From positions 62,001-126,000 of the IMG/VR virus record IMGVR_UViG_3300003937_000346: DNA of 64,000 nt; one strand, written 5' to 3'. Both the position numbers and the translations under genes were made by a program. Under the pieces are notes generated by a model. That model worked only from the letters and a program-made list of their open reading frames with translations. It made no database searches and was not told the origin of the DNA. Of this stretch, positions 43,543-51,414 are shown piece after piece; the stretch's first letter is position 1; every line of letters begins with the position of its first letter. The DNA comes from a virus.

Positions 43543-44892
43543 TTATTGAGTCTTTTCGTTATAATTTGAAAGATCCTTCAATCTTTGAATTTCTTCCTCT
43601 AAAACGTTTGTTTTTTCTTTTGATTCGGTTAATTCTTCTTTCTCTTCTTTAACAACTTTAACAGGTTGTATATCTTTCTTATACATAGGTTGATTTTCAT
43701 ACCTTTCTTTTCTTTTCTCGGCTGTCTTAGCCAAATTTTTACCTGTTTCAGTAGGAATTGTGTTTCCACCGTCTGCATTACCCATAGTAGAGTCACCTTC
43801 TAACGCCTTTTTAACTCTATCTTTAAACTCGTCACTAGGTTCGTGATCATAATCTAAATCTAACACATGTTCCCCTCTTTCCATATCTACCTCTTCATTC
43901 TCTTCTTCGGTATTATGTACTACTTTTTTAGGGTCTATTTCACCTTTCCCTGATGCATTTGGAAATTCAGGATTGTCATTACCTTCAATCGATAATGCCT
44001 TCTTTAATTTCTTATCTACGTTAGCCATATGTTCTTTTGTTTCTTTATTACTTAATTTATGGGAATCTTTAACCGCCTTTAAACCCGGTGTTACTGCTTC
44101 ATTAACTAATTTACTGATCATATCTATTAATTGTGATTCCGATAATCTAAGTACTTTAGGTTCTTTACCTTCGTGTTGTTTACCACAAGATTCATACATT
44201 TCTTTTAATTTTTCCTTATCACATTTTGAATATTTTTCACAAATATCTTCATATGTCATTCCTTCTTTAACACATTTAGATATTTCATTCATAGTTGGGA
44301 GTGAATCTTTATCTTCTGATTCTTCCATACTTCCACACTCACATAAAGGTTTCCCACATTCCTCACACTGACCTTCATAAAGTGGTTCAACAGTTCCTTC
44401 CTCATCTTCGTACATTTTATCTCCACACTCTTGACATTCTTCTTTCTCGTCAATATCTGTTTTAATTGTTACGGGATGCATCTTTCCACTTCCTTCAGGG
44501 AATTCAAATTCATCCTTACCAGCATCTTTAGCCGCATCTGCCGCCAAAACAAATGCTGATTCATTTTGATCTTGTTCTAATTCTTCTATTGAATGGTCTT
44601 TTTTCATGTCTTTTGAGTCTAATTCTTCACCTAACTGATCTAATTTATCTAATAAATCTTGTTTTGATTCGTAGGTTTCTATTTCCACAACAAAATCTTT
44701 GTCGGGGTTATTTTTATTATATTCTTCACATTTTTGGTCCGCCTCCTCTTTTGTGTCACAAACCTCAACGTATTCACCCTCACACTTAATACAGTATGCG
44801 GTCTTATCACCACTTCCTTCTTTCAGAATGGTGTCCTTTATCTCTTGTGAGATCGTTTCTTCAATAATTTTATTTAGTTCTGAAACTTTCAT
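43543..44892 (-). CDS. acidic protein with zinc-ribbon-like cysteine pairs, possible prohead/core protein, 449 aa
   Basis: A strongly acidic, lysine-rich, low-complexity protein. CxxC pairs occur near residues 33 (YCIKCEGEY), 153 (CQECGDKM) and 175-186 (CEECGKPLCECG), likely zinc-binding. The middle has LRLSESQLIDMISKLVNEAV, and the C-terminus is a coiled coil (KTNVLEEEIQRLKDLSNY). Such highly charged helical proteins are often scaffold/core components in T4-like phages, and adjacent genes are structural-type hypotheticals. This role is inferred from composition only. Confidence 0.45.
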   Translation of the reverse strand: MKVSELNKIIEETISQEIKDTILKEGSGDKTAYCIKCEGEYVEVCDTKEEADQKCEEYNKNNPDKDFVVEIETYESKQDLLDKLDQLGEELDSKDMKKDHSIEELEQDQNESAFVLAADAAKDAGKDEFEFPEGSGKMHPVTIKTDIDEKEECQECGDKMYEDEEGTVEPLYEGQCEECGKPLCECGSMEESEDKDSLPTMNEISKCVKEGMTYEDICEKYSKCDKEKLKEMYESCGKQHEGKEPKVLRLSESQLIDMISKLVNEAVTPGLKAVKDSHKLSNKETKEHMANVDKKLKKALSIEGNDNPEFPNASGKGEIDPKKVVHNTEEENEEVDMERGEHVLDLDYDHEPSDEFKDRVKKALEGDSTMGNADGGNTIPTETGKNLAKTAEKRKERYENQPMYKKDIQPVKVVKEEKEELTESKEKTNVLEEEIQRLKDLSNYNEKTQ

Positions 44893-45391
44893 ATTCTATA
44901 AATATATCCTTTATCTCATTTATTACTAATTTCTCCACCTCTTTATAAGGTAATCCGTATTTTTTTGAAACGTTCTTCACTGCCTCATTTAATTCATCAT
45001 TTTCATAGAATTCTAAAGCATTAATGTCTCCCTCCTCACAGTATGGAAATTTTTTACATTTTTCCTTCACTTTAACATATGAACCACCCTTTCCACCATA
45101 CATTGGGAAATTAGTTTTTCTCATATGTTTCATACGTTGTACAATCGTCTTAGGTCCACCTATTTTAAGTGGATCTTTACCCCCACTACCAAACGGTGCG
45201 TCGTATTGTCCCGCCGATGACGTAGCTGAAGTCATTGCTTCAGTAAATTCCTCTTCTTTAGGTTCTTCCTCGTTGTATTTCTTACTATTATGGATTTTAT
45301 ATATTTCTCTCTTACTAATAAAATTCATAGGTGCCTCAAATGATCCTGAAGAACCACCCGCCATTGTTGCTTCCTTGGTTTCTTTTTTCAT
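44870..45391 (-). CDS. conserved structural-type hypothetical protein, 173 aa
   Basis: Gly/Ser/Ala-rich pieces (GGSSGSFEAPMNF, EAMTSATSSAGQYDAPFGSG) are followed by a basic linker (VQRMKHMRKTNFPMYGGKGG) and a helical C-terminus (VSKKYGLPYKEVEKLVINEI). The 'SAGQYDAPFG' phrase is seen in virion-associated proteins of T4-like phages. It overlaps the acidic 449-aa gene by 23 bases. No enzymatic motif. Confidence 0.5.
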   Translation of the reverse strand: MKKETKEATMAGGSSGSFEAPMNFISKREIYKIHNSKKYNEEEPKEEEFTEAMTSATSSAGQYDAPFGSGGKDPLKIGGPKTIVQRMKHMRKTNFPMYGGKGGSYVKVKEKCKKFPYCEEGDINALEFYENDELNEAVKNVSKKYGLPYKEVEKLVINEIKDIFIEYESFRTK

Positions 45392-45636
45392 TACTTAGTG
45401 TTAATGTTTTTCAAAGGTCCTTCCCAAAAAGACTTACGTTGCCATAATTGTTTAAACAACTCAACAACAACTTTAGTAGATAATTCCACCACCTTTTTAT
45501 TAATGTCTCTTGCCCCCATCTCTTTTTTAACCATATCAACCACGATTTTATGTGCTTGAGTACCATTAAGAAAGTCCTTTATCTCTTTCTTAGCAATAGT
45601 CTGTATTTGATTTTTATCTGTGGTTGTAAGAGCCAT
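45391..45636 (-). CDS. conserved hypothetical protein, 81 aa
   Basis: The protein is helical throughout: TTTDKNQIQTIAKKEIKDFL, HKIVVDMVKKEMG, KKVVELSTKVVVELFKQLWQ, RKSFWEGPLK. This order is typical of a small conserved protein encoded among capsid/structural genes in T4-like phages; function unknown. It is coupled to neighbours by 1-base overlap and 1-base gap. Confidence 0.6.
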   Translation of the reverse strand: MALTTTDKNQIQTIAKKEIKDFLNGTQAHKIVVDMVKKEMGARDINKKVVELSTKVVVELFKQLWQRKSFWEGPLKNINTK

Positions 45637-45637
45637 A

Positions 45638-46135
45638 TTAATCTATTCTTCTTTGAGATATTAGGTCATTCATTGCATCTGCGAATACATCTTCAAACTT
45701 TAAAAGTTTTTGAATTGACTCTAATAGGTCATAATTCACTTTTAACATAGCGGTATTAAGGTATGTACCTTTATTTTCACCTGCAATTATTACAAAATCT
45801 AAACCAACGTCAGGTAAATTACCATCTAATCTTACTTGATTAGATTGTATTGTAACGCCTGGTCGAAGATCACCTAAATCCGATACCTGTGTACCGAAAT
45901 TACTAATCACGTCCCCTATGGTCTTCTTTTGTACCTCGTTAACATCCAAATCCTCATCAGTTGAAGAAATGAGTCTCACTTCAACACCATTGACGACGAT
46001 TACATTGTCTTTTAATTCTTTTTTCTCCTCTTGCTCTGAAATTGTCCCTTTTTCAAGTGTTGACTCTGTCAGATTCCTTAGAGTATTCAACATTTTTTTA
46101 GTATTATCGTAGTTCATATGTGTTTTATATTTCAT
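45638..46135 (-). CDS. structural-type hypothetical protein, 165 aa
   Basis: The first 50 residues are helical/charged (KKMLNTLRNLTESTLEKGTI). The rest is alternating strand (DNVIVVNGVEVRLISSTDED, GVTIQSNQVRLDGNLPDVGL) ending in a helix (YDLLESIQKLLKFEDVFADA). No recognised domain. It starts within the end of the amidase-like gene (11-base overlap). The location among structural hypotheticals suggests a virion or assembly protein. Confidence 0.5.
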   Translation of the reverse strand: MKYKTHMNYDNTKKMLNTLRNLTESTLEKGTISEQEEKKELKDNVIVVNGVEVRLISSTDEDLDVNEVQKKTIGDVISNFGTQVSDLGDLRPGVTIQSNQVRLDGNLPDVGLDFVIIAGENKGTYLNTAMLKVNYDLLESIQKLLKFEDVFADAMNDLISQRRID

Positions 46136-46730
46136 CGTCTAAGAATTTTTTAAAATTAAACGAAGGGTTTATATCTGTATAAATATTTGAAAAATTGGAT
46201 TTACATACAATTCCTTTAAATTTATCTATCTTTTCTATGTAACCGTGACTGGGAACCACTCTTTTATGTATTTGTTTCTCTTCACAGATATATTCACATA
46301 AATTAACAATACTTTCCATTTGTTGGTCAGTATAACGATCCCAATAAAATTTATCTCTCCAACTTCTAATAAATGGGTCACTTCTATGGGGGTCACCTAT
46401 CCAATTACTATAATAACCCGTTATAGTGTTCTTTTGTAACCACCCCAAATTTTCAACCGCAATTTTAACTTGTTTTTTGTCTAATTCATGATTACCAAAC
46501 GTAACTGAAGAATAATCCATGTCCAAAACTTGGTATATGTCCCCCATCTTAGAAACAATAAAATGAGGAATATCCTCATAATTACCATCTTGTCTATATT
46601 TTAATTTACCGACAAAGTCATCAATCCTACGTTTAGTATCATATAAAAGAATTTGTTTCTTTTTATATTTTCTACCAATGTGGTTTAATTTTTTTTTATC
46701 TATTGTTTCTACGTCTCGAATTTCCAACAT
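46125..46730 (-). CDS. Amidase_2/PGRP-like protein, possibly degenerate, 201 aa
   Basis: [58 protein letters not shown] and VPSHGYI match the order of conserved strands and helices in N-acetylmuramoyl-L-alanine amidases (T7 lysozyme type). The usual first zinc ligand (HHTA after strand 1) is replaced by YDTKRR, although the histidine in PSHG remains. It could be a peptidoglycan-binding rather than cutting protein, or an endolysin with altered metal site. The ATG lies 35 bases inside the Thr-Pro reading frame upstream. Confidence 0.6.
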   Translation of the reverse strand: MLEIRDVETIDKKKLNHIGRKYKKKQILLYDTKRRIDDFVGKLKYRQDGNYEDIPHFIVSKMGDIYQVLDMDYSSVTFGNHELDKKQVKIAVENLGWLQKNTITGYYSNWIGDPHRSDPFIRSWRDKFYWDRYTDQQMESIVNLCEYICEEKQIHKRVVPSHGYIEKIDKFKGIVCKSNFSNIYTDINPSFNFKKFLDDEI

Positions 46731-47055
46731 TTCTAGTGATTACTTTTGACCCTACCATCATATATGGTTCTTGTGGTATAACTTTAGGTTCCATATAAAG
46801 GTCGTCCACAAATACTGTGGGTGATGGTGTAGGTGTATTGGTTGGAGTTGGTGTGGGTGTACCACTTACCGTGGGTGTGGGAGTTGGAGTATTAGTAGGG
46901 TTTGGTGTAGGACTACTTGTGGGGTAAGGTGTAGGTTGTGGTGTACTAGTTGGAATTACCGTACTTGTGGGGTAAGGTGTAGGTTGTGGTGTACTAGTTG
47001 GAATTACCGTACTTGTGGGGTAAGGTGTGGGAGTATTAAAAGGTACCGAAGTCAA
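46696..47055 (-). CDS. Thr-Pro repeat segment, probable frameshifted C-terminal extension of the four-helix membrane protein
   Basis: The frame is open upstream of its TTG (47055) as [20 protein letters not shown] and joins the 404-aa frame at an A10 run. There is no ATG. The body is [14 protein letters not shown] and [13 protein letters not shown] repeats, followed by a folded-looking tail ([20 protein letters not shown]) and a basic end ([12 protein letters not shown]). Thr-Pro tracts are extended, exposed linkers. The segment is probably translated only as a -1 frame extension of the upstream protein, or the two are one gene with one A lost. Confidence 0.55.
   Translation of the reverse strand: MTSVPFNTPTPYPTSTVIPTSTPQPTPYPTSTVIPTSTPQPTPYPTSSPTPNPTNTPTPTPTVSGTPTPTPTNTPTPSPTVFVDDLYMEPKVIPQEPYMMVGSKVITRNVGNSRRRNNR
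46915..47030 (-). repeat. 48-bp direct repeats, 2.4 copies, encoding Thr-Pro units
   Basis: Two identical 48-base units (46915-46962 and 46963-47010) and a partial third (47011-47030) encode the [16 protein letters not shown] unit. Perfect identity at the DNA level indicates recent duplication, so copy number may vary between isolates. Confidence 0.85.
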
Positions 47056-47090
47056 TGTTGGAATTTGGGTTCCTGTAGGTAGTACTTCTT

Positions 47091-48305
47091 CTAATTTTTT
47101 TTTTCAGGTTCTGTTTGATCCTGCAATTCGTCTTGTATTTTTCCAACAACGAAGTTTGGAAATGGTGAAGTAGTGGGGGTTGGTGTGGGTGATGGTTTTA
47201 TCTCCACATCGACATCAAAATCATTCTTTGGGGTAAATTGATTTTCATCTATATCAACACTAACCTCTTTCTTTGGTGTGGGTGTCGAAATTTCTCCTGT
47301 CTGTAAATCTAACTCCGCAGTTTCTATTGTATCTGGTAATATACCTTCCTTTTCTTTTGAATCCCAATCAGTACTTTTAGTTAAATAATCACTTCTTTGT
47401 TCATATCTATTGGAGACTTTATTAGGGGTAGGTTCTTCTTTCACTTCTTCAGGTTCGTTAACCTCAATTTCTTTAAGGTCCTCCTCTGTTAAATCTTGAA
47501 CCATATCATTCATTACCATATCTAATGCATGATCTTCGTCCCACTCGTCTTCAGATTCCTTAGCCCATTGTTCCAATTCCTCATCACTTATTGGAGGTTG
47601 TTCAGTAAACCACTCAGGTGGTTTTTCATCAAAGACATCTTCTACTTTTGAAGGTGGTTCAAAACCTCTCGCTTCATCAGGTAAGTCGGGTGTTGGTGGT
47701 TCGACTCTTTCCTCTGGTTTGAATTTGTTTAATAAGTGTTCTAACTTATCTAATTCTTCATTAGTGGGTTTTATTTTTGTTTCTTCTTCAATTACTTTTT
47801 TAGTGTCTTCTCCGTTCTCCTCTTTAGTTGCATCAACATTATTCTCCTCATTAAATTTTACTAACATGTGTAGGAATGATAATGAAATTAGTGGTAACAT
47901 ACCACCCGCAAATATCGCTAAGAATCTTCTATGTGATTGTAAGTCCCCTTGTTCTATACCAATGTATTCCAATATTGGTCCTGTTAACTCTACCCAAGAG
48001 AGAAACTGTTCATTACCTATTTTAATGAATTCAAATGCGAAGAAAATATTACCAATAAACTGTATTAAGGTAACAATACCAAAGGGTACATAAACTTTAG
48101 ATCCCATTTGAGCCGAGATGGCGGCCAATGCGGATAATGCGGCAATCTCTATCCCTATTGATAGATATAATGCCCATGACATTGGATTAGATATACCATA
48201 CCATACAGTAACGTGAGATATAGAAACTATCGCTACCGTTATGATCGGAACTAAAAACGAAATATAAATTAATAACCTAAAGTTATTCTTCAACCATTTA
48301 CCCAT
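47091..48305 (-). CDS. four-helix membrane protein with long acidic cytoplasmic/periplasmic region, 404 aa
   Basis: Hydrophobic helices fall near residues 10-30, 43-65, 72-95 and 128-150. They are followed by 250 hydrophilic, acidic, Pro/Glu-rich residues ([20 protein letters not shown]) ending in a short [11 protein letters not shown] tract. The same kind of Thr-Pro repeat continues after an A10 run in the -1 frame. It starts directly after the spanin-like gene. No family is recognised; a role at the host membrane (injection, lysis or superinfection exclusion) is possible. Confidence 0.55.
   Translation of the reverse strand: MGKWLKNNFRLLIYISFLVPIITVAIVSISHVTVWYGISNPMSWALYLSIGIEIAALSALAAISAQMGSKVYVPFGIVTLIQFIGNIFFAFEFIKIGNEQFLSWVELTGPILEYIGIEQGDLQSHRRFLAIFAGGMLPLISLSFLHMLVKFNEENNVDATKEENGEDTKKVIEEETKIKPTNEELDKLEHLLNKFKPEERVEPPTPDLPDEARGFEPPSKVEDVFDEKPPEWFTEQPPISDEELEQWAKESEDEWDEDHALDMVMNDMVQDLTEEDLKEIEVNEPEEVKEEPTPNKVSNRYEQRSDYLTKSTDWDSKEKEGILPDTIETAELDLQTGEISTPTPKKEVSVDIDENQFTPKNDFDVDVEIKPSPTPTPTTSPFPNFVVGKIQDELQDQTEPEKKN
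47095..47104 (-). other. A10 slippery run at the end of the 404-aa frame
   Basis: The coding strand reads CCT GAA AAA AAA AAT TAG. The A10 run contains the A_AAA_AAA heptamer used in -1 frameshifting. A -1 slip bypasses the TAG and enters the Thr-Pro frame. Transcriptional slippage or an assembly undercall of an A11 run would give the same result. Confidence 0.5.
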
Positions 48306-48608
48306 CTACTTTAAAAGTTCACTTTGTAATAGCTCTAACTCTTTTTCAATTTGAGTTTGTCTGTTTAAGTCAAACATTTTTCTGTCAGTTGCCTGTATCA
48401 TTCTATGTTCACTCTTTAATCCTTCGATTTTTAATCTTAGATCTAATTGTTCTTTAGTATAAGTTCTTTCTTTGGTGAACTCCTTTAATTCTACCATTTC
48501 TTTTTTCAATGCAGACATTTCTCTACTATCACCACAACCTCTAAAAAAGGTAAAAAGTAATATGACGAAAACTACAGTGATAAAATGTTTTTCTAAAAAT
48601 TTTTTCAT
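48306..48608 (-). CDS. single-helix membrane protein with coiled coil, inner-membrane spanin-like, 100 aa
   Basis: An N-terminal membrane helix (HFITVVFVILLFTFFRG) is followed by a charged coiled coil (MSALKKEMVELKEFTKERTY, QTQIEKELELLQSELLK) to the end. This topology is that of i-spanins, but no o-spanin lipoprotein partner is visible in an overlapping frame. A different membrane-anchored coiled-coil role is equally possible. A TATTTATA motif ends 18 bases upstream. Confidence 0.4.
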   Translation of the reverse strand: MKKFLEKHFITVVFVILLFTFFRGCGDSREMSALKKEMVELKEFTKERTYTKEQLDLRLKIEGLKSEHRMIQATDRKMFDLNRQTQIEKELELLQSELLK

Positions 48609-48625
48609 AATTATATTTTTTCCTA

Positions 48626-49438
48626 TTATAAATATTTTAATAATGTAAAACTCTCGTTTCTAAGTTTTTTCATTGCCTTTTCTTTTACCTGTCTGATCCT
48701 TTCTTTGGTACATCCAAACTCTTCACCCAAGTCTTCTAAATTACATTGTACCCCATTTAATCCAAAGTATTTTTCAATTATCGTTCTTTCTTTATCGTTT
48801 AGAATTGATAGAGCGTTCTTCACTTGTTTTTTTCTTTCTTGTTCATTTTCCAAATAACTCTCAGGATTCAGAGAGTCCTTATTAACGACAATATCAATCA
48901 ATTGATCACCTTCTTCATTAATAGGATTACTTAAACTTACGGTTTTTGGAACATATTGTGAAGCCTGTTTGTTATATTTTTCCACAAAATCGGGATCATC
49001 TTCAGAAACTACCATTCTTTTTGCTTTCTGATGTTCTTGAATAATATTAGATGGTAATCTTATTGTTCTTGCATTTTCATTCAAAGAAGACATTATTGCC
49101 TGTCTAATCCACCACACAGCATAAGAAATGAATCTGACTTTTTTATGAGGGTCAAATTCTTCAGATGCTCTAATCATACCAATATTTCCTTCTGAAATTA
49201 AATCAGGTAAATCTAACCCCTGATTTGAATATTGTTTAGCAACACTAATAACAAACCTAAGATTACCTTTTACCAACTCATGTTGTAACGCCGATTTTTC
49301 TTTTTCGGTTATGTTTTCTTGTTTAAGACTATGAATAATTTCTTTAAGTCTTTTGTTGTTGGTTGTTGGTATTTTTTTTACGTCTTTAAGGTAGAAACTT
49401 ATCTCTTCGGTGTTTAGAAAACTGTTGCTTTTGTTCAT
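48626..49438 (-). CDS. RpoD-like sigma-70 family factor, 270 aa
   Basis: Residues 49-115 are sigma region 2: KGNLRFVISVAKQYSNQGLD, LPDLISEGNIGMIRA, RFISYAVWWIRQAIM. Residues 120-185 hold region 3 features (TIRLPSN). Residues 209-262 are region 4 with its helix-turn-helix (LEDLGEEFGCTKERIRQVKE). The length and the 'VAKQYSNQGL-LPDLI-EGN' wording are those of Bacteroidota housekeeping RpoD, not of short T4 gp55. It should bind host core polymerase and direct phage transcription. An N-terminal 1.2 segment (EEISFYLKDVKKIP) is present. Confidence 0.9.
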   Translation of the reverse strand: MNKSNSFLNTEEISFYLKDVKKIPTTNNKRLKEIIHSLKQENITEKEKSALQHELVKGNLRFVISVAKQYSNQGLDLPDLISEGNIGMIRASEEFDPHKKVRFISYAVWWIRQAIMSSLNENARTIRLPSNIIQEHQKAKRMVVSEDDPDFVEKYNKQASQYVPKTVSLSNPINEEGDQLIDIVVNKDSLNPESYLENEQERKKQVKNALSILNDKERTIIEKYFGLNGVQCNLEDLGEEFGCTKERIRQVKEKAMKKLRNESFTLLKYL

Positions 49439-49466
49439 GGTTGTGGTAAATTTTTAAATGTGAATA

Positions 49467-49497
49467 CTGAACTACTAAAATATGTAAACAAAGTCAA
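49467..49497 (-). promoter_or_regulatory. weak promoter candidate before the sigma factor gene
   Basis: TTG (49497-49495), 20 bases, TAGTTCAG (49474-49467), 28 bases from ATG. Spacing fits the class found elsewhere, but the -7 box is poor. Confidence 0.25.
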
Positions 49498-49946
49498 TAA
49501 TCAAAATTATCTAAGAACTTTTTTTCGTCTTTTGTTAAACTATCTATTCCTTTGTTTTTAATTTTTTCAAGAACCTCATCTAAGTCAAGTGAATCAACCT
49601 TACTTATCTTAGAATACTGTACCATAATATATTTCTCCTCTTCCTTTACTTCCCCATAAATAAATTTCTTTACTTGTTCAGGTATGTGTGCAGACACGAT
49701 CTCATCTCTCCTAAATATAAAATAGAATTTTACGTTCTGATCAAGTAAATCTTTATGTAGTGATTTACTCAATTCTTTTTGTGTTTTATCTGACTCTATT
49801 AATACTATTAAATTCTTAGAATTTTCTACTATAAATCTTAATGATTTAACCGCAGGATTTTCTAATAGTATTTCATTACAATAGAACTCAATATCCTCAG
49901 TGTCCTCAAACATACCGAAAATAAAAAGTATAAAAGTATTTGTCAT
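49494..49946 (-). CDS. hypothetical protein with C-terminal DSLT-EK-FLD motif, 150 aa
   Basis: The first 110 residues are alpha/beta (FILFIFGMFEDTEDIEFYCN, KNLIVLIESDKTQKELSKSL, VKFYFIFRRDEIVSAHIP). The end reads LDEVLEKIKNKGIDSLTKDE then KKFLDNF. That ending is a recurrent Bacteroidota motif also seen at C-termini of rhomboid-like and other membrane proteins. The gene abuts the next, with no base between them. Function unknown. Confidence 0.5.
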   Translation of the reverse strand: MTNTFILFIFGMFEDTEDIEFYCNEILLENPAVKSLRFIVENSKNLIVLIESDKTQKELSKSLHKDLLDQNVKFYFIFRRDEIVSAHIPEQVKKFIYGEVKEEEKYIMVQYSKISKVDSLDLDEVLEKIKNKGIDSLTKDEKKFLDNFDY

Positions 49947-50642
49947 TTATTTTTTCTTAAGATTTAACTTCCAATACATACCACCACCAATGTAAGGTGT
50001 AAGACTTGATGTGGGGGTCGGTTGATTTATTAAACCAATATTAAGTTGGTATAATTTATCCTTCTTAGTCTTCAATATAAGTCCTCCTCCGACACTTGAG
50101 AAGATATCTGTTCTATTTAAACCTAAATTAAAACCATAATACAATTGTGTTTTAGGTAAATCCTTAACAATTTTAGTATTATATACAGTAGGTATTTTAA
50201 AGACCCAATTTACATTTCTCGATTGTATGGAGTTCTGACTAATCACGTCGGTCAAAATACCGTAACCTAAATTAGATGGTGGTTTATTACCTAACGAATC
50301 CTTAACCTCTTCGGGAAAATCGTAATCAAGTTGTAATGTATCTCTTACAGTTATTTTGGTGTAGTAATCTTTAACTACCGCCAATGAATCTATATCTGCA
50401 GGAATCTTAACTTCTTTTATTACCTCTTTAGTAATGTACTTCGGTACATAGGTTGGAACTTTAACAGTCTTTTCAATAATTACGGTATCGACCTTTTGTT
50501 CTAATAATTCGTACTTTTTACCGTCAACCTTAACTATGTCTCGAGTCTCGGAATCACCATTCGAACAATTTCTTAATAAAAGGAATACACATAACACGAT
50601 GATCGCAACTGTTTTGATATCCATGTTTAATAAACGTTTCAT
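49947..50642 (-). CDS. membrane-anchored or exported protein with beta-rich C-terminus, 231 aa
   Basis: A hydrophobic N-terminal segment (KTVAIIVLCVFLLLRNC) is followed by a repetitive charged stretch (KTVKVPTYVPKYITKEVIKE). The C-terminal half is amphipathic strands rich in Gly and Tyr (LYYGFNLGLNRTDIFSSVGG, LTPYIGGGMYWKLNLK). That half looks like a small beta-barrel or outer-membrane strand set. No perfect lipobox surrounds the cysteine. It could bridge the two membranes, such as in lysis, but evidence is only topological. Confidence 0.45.
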   Translation of the reverse strand: MKRLLNMDIKTVAIIVLCVFLLLRNCSNGDSETRDIVKVDGKKYELLEQKVDTVIIEKTVKVPTYVPKYITKEVIKEVKIPADIDSLAVVKDYYTKITVRDTLQLDYDFPEEVKDSLGNKPPSNLGYGILTDVISQNSIQSRNVNWVFKIPTVYNTKIVKDLPKTQLYYGFNLGLNRTDIFSSVGGGLILKTKKDKLYQLNIGLINQPTPTSSLTPYIGGGMYWKLNLKKK

Positions 50643-50661
50643 GTTGTGTATGTTATATTCC

Positions 50662-50669
50662 TATAAATA
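50662..50669 (-). promoter_or_regulatory. TATTTATA late-type promoter motif
   Basis: ATATTTATAGG on the coding strand ends 19 bases upstream of ATG 50642, in the 38-base gap after clpP. There is no TTG at the spacing used by the other promoter class. Confidence 0.35.
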
Positions 50670-50680
50670 TTGATTTTTAT

Positions 50681-51355
50681 TTATTTTTTCTTTTTTACCA
50701 CTTTGTCGATGATTCCATACTTAAGTGCCTCGTCTGCGGATAACCACATATCACGAGTTGCGTCCTCCATGACTACCGACGCTGGTTTATCACAGTACTC
50801 CCCTAAAAGATCGAATAGTTGGTGATTAAGTTTTTTCCACTCAACCATGTCAATTTCCGCATCTTGTATGTTTCCTCTAAAACCTCCACTTGATTGATGT
50901 AACATTGTTCTTGAAAATCTAAGTGACCCTCTTTTCCCTTTGGTTCCTGCACCTAAAAGAATAGAACCCATAGACGCCGCCATTCCCGTATTAATGGTTT
51001 GTATGTCGGAATCTATATAATCCATTACATCCACCATAGACAGACCCGATTTAACAGAACCACCTGGTGTGTCGATATGCATTGTAATGTCATTATTATC
51101 GATACTATCTAAGAACATAAGTTGTGCCTGAACGATTGTTGACATGTTATCATTCACAGGACCCGCAACCCATATGATTCTCTCCATCATTAATCTTGAG
51201 AACACATCCATTACGGTAACGTTCATTTGTCTCTCTTCTAATATATAAGGAGTTAGACTATTCTCTATTTGTTTATTGTAATAATCTAATTGAGAACCAC
51301 TCACTTTTTGGTCTCTTGCGTAAAGGTTGAAATCTTTATATTCTTTTGGTATCAT
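50681..51355 (-). CDS. clpP: ClpP-like serine protease, 224 aa
   Basis: The catalytic triad can be read as S128 (GMAASMGS), H153 (TMLHQSSG) and D202 (TRDMWLS). Spacings of 25 and 49 residues equal those of E. coli ClpP. HIDTPGGSVKSGLSMVD is the oxyanion-hole region. I prefer ATG 51355 to the upstream TTG (51388), because that TTG overlaps a good promoter -7 box. No ClpX/ClpA gene is present, so it may work with the host ATPase, or as a prohead or assembly protease. It stands alone after gp46 with its own promoter. Confidence 0.88.
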   Translation of the reverse strand: MIPKEYKDFNLYARDQKVSGSQLDYYNKQIENSLTPYILEERQMNVTVMDVFSRLMMERIIWVAGPVNDNMSTIVQAQLMFLDSIDNNDITMHIDTPGGSVKSGLSMVDVMDYIDSDIQTINTGMAASMGSILLGAGTKGKRGSLRFSRTMLHQSSGGFRGNIQDAEIDMVEWKKLNHQLFDLLGEYCDKPASVVMEDATRDMWLSADEALKYGIIDKVVKKKK

Positions 51356-51375
51356 AATGTGTTTTGTTGATTTTT

Positions 51376-51405
51376 CAAAGTTAAACAAATTTGTTGAATG
51401 TACAA
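51376..51405 (-). promoter_or_regulatory. Bacteroidota sigma-A-type promoter before clpP
   Basis: The coding strand reads TTG (51405-51403), 19 bases, TAACTTTG (51383-51376). This matches the TTG / TAnnTTTG consensus of Bacteroidota exactly. It gives a leader of about 13 bases to ATG 51355. Confidence 0.55.
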
Positions 51406-51414
51406 GTATTCTTG

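Noticed and set aside
46915-47030. CRISPR-like repeats
   Set aside because: The 48-bp units are contiguous, without spacers, and encode Thr-Pro sequence in frame.
48306-50642. Complete i-spanin/o-spanin pair
   Set aside because: The 100-aa protein has i-spanin topology, but no convincing lipobox protein overlaps it. The 231-aa protein's LLLRNC lacks a proper lipobox and lies three genes away.
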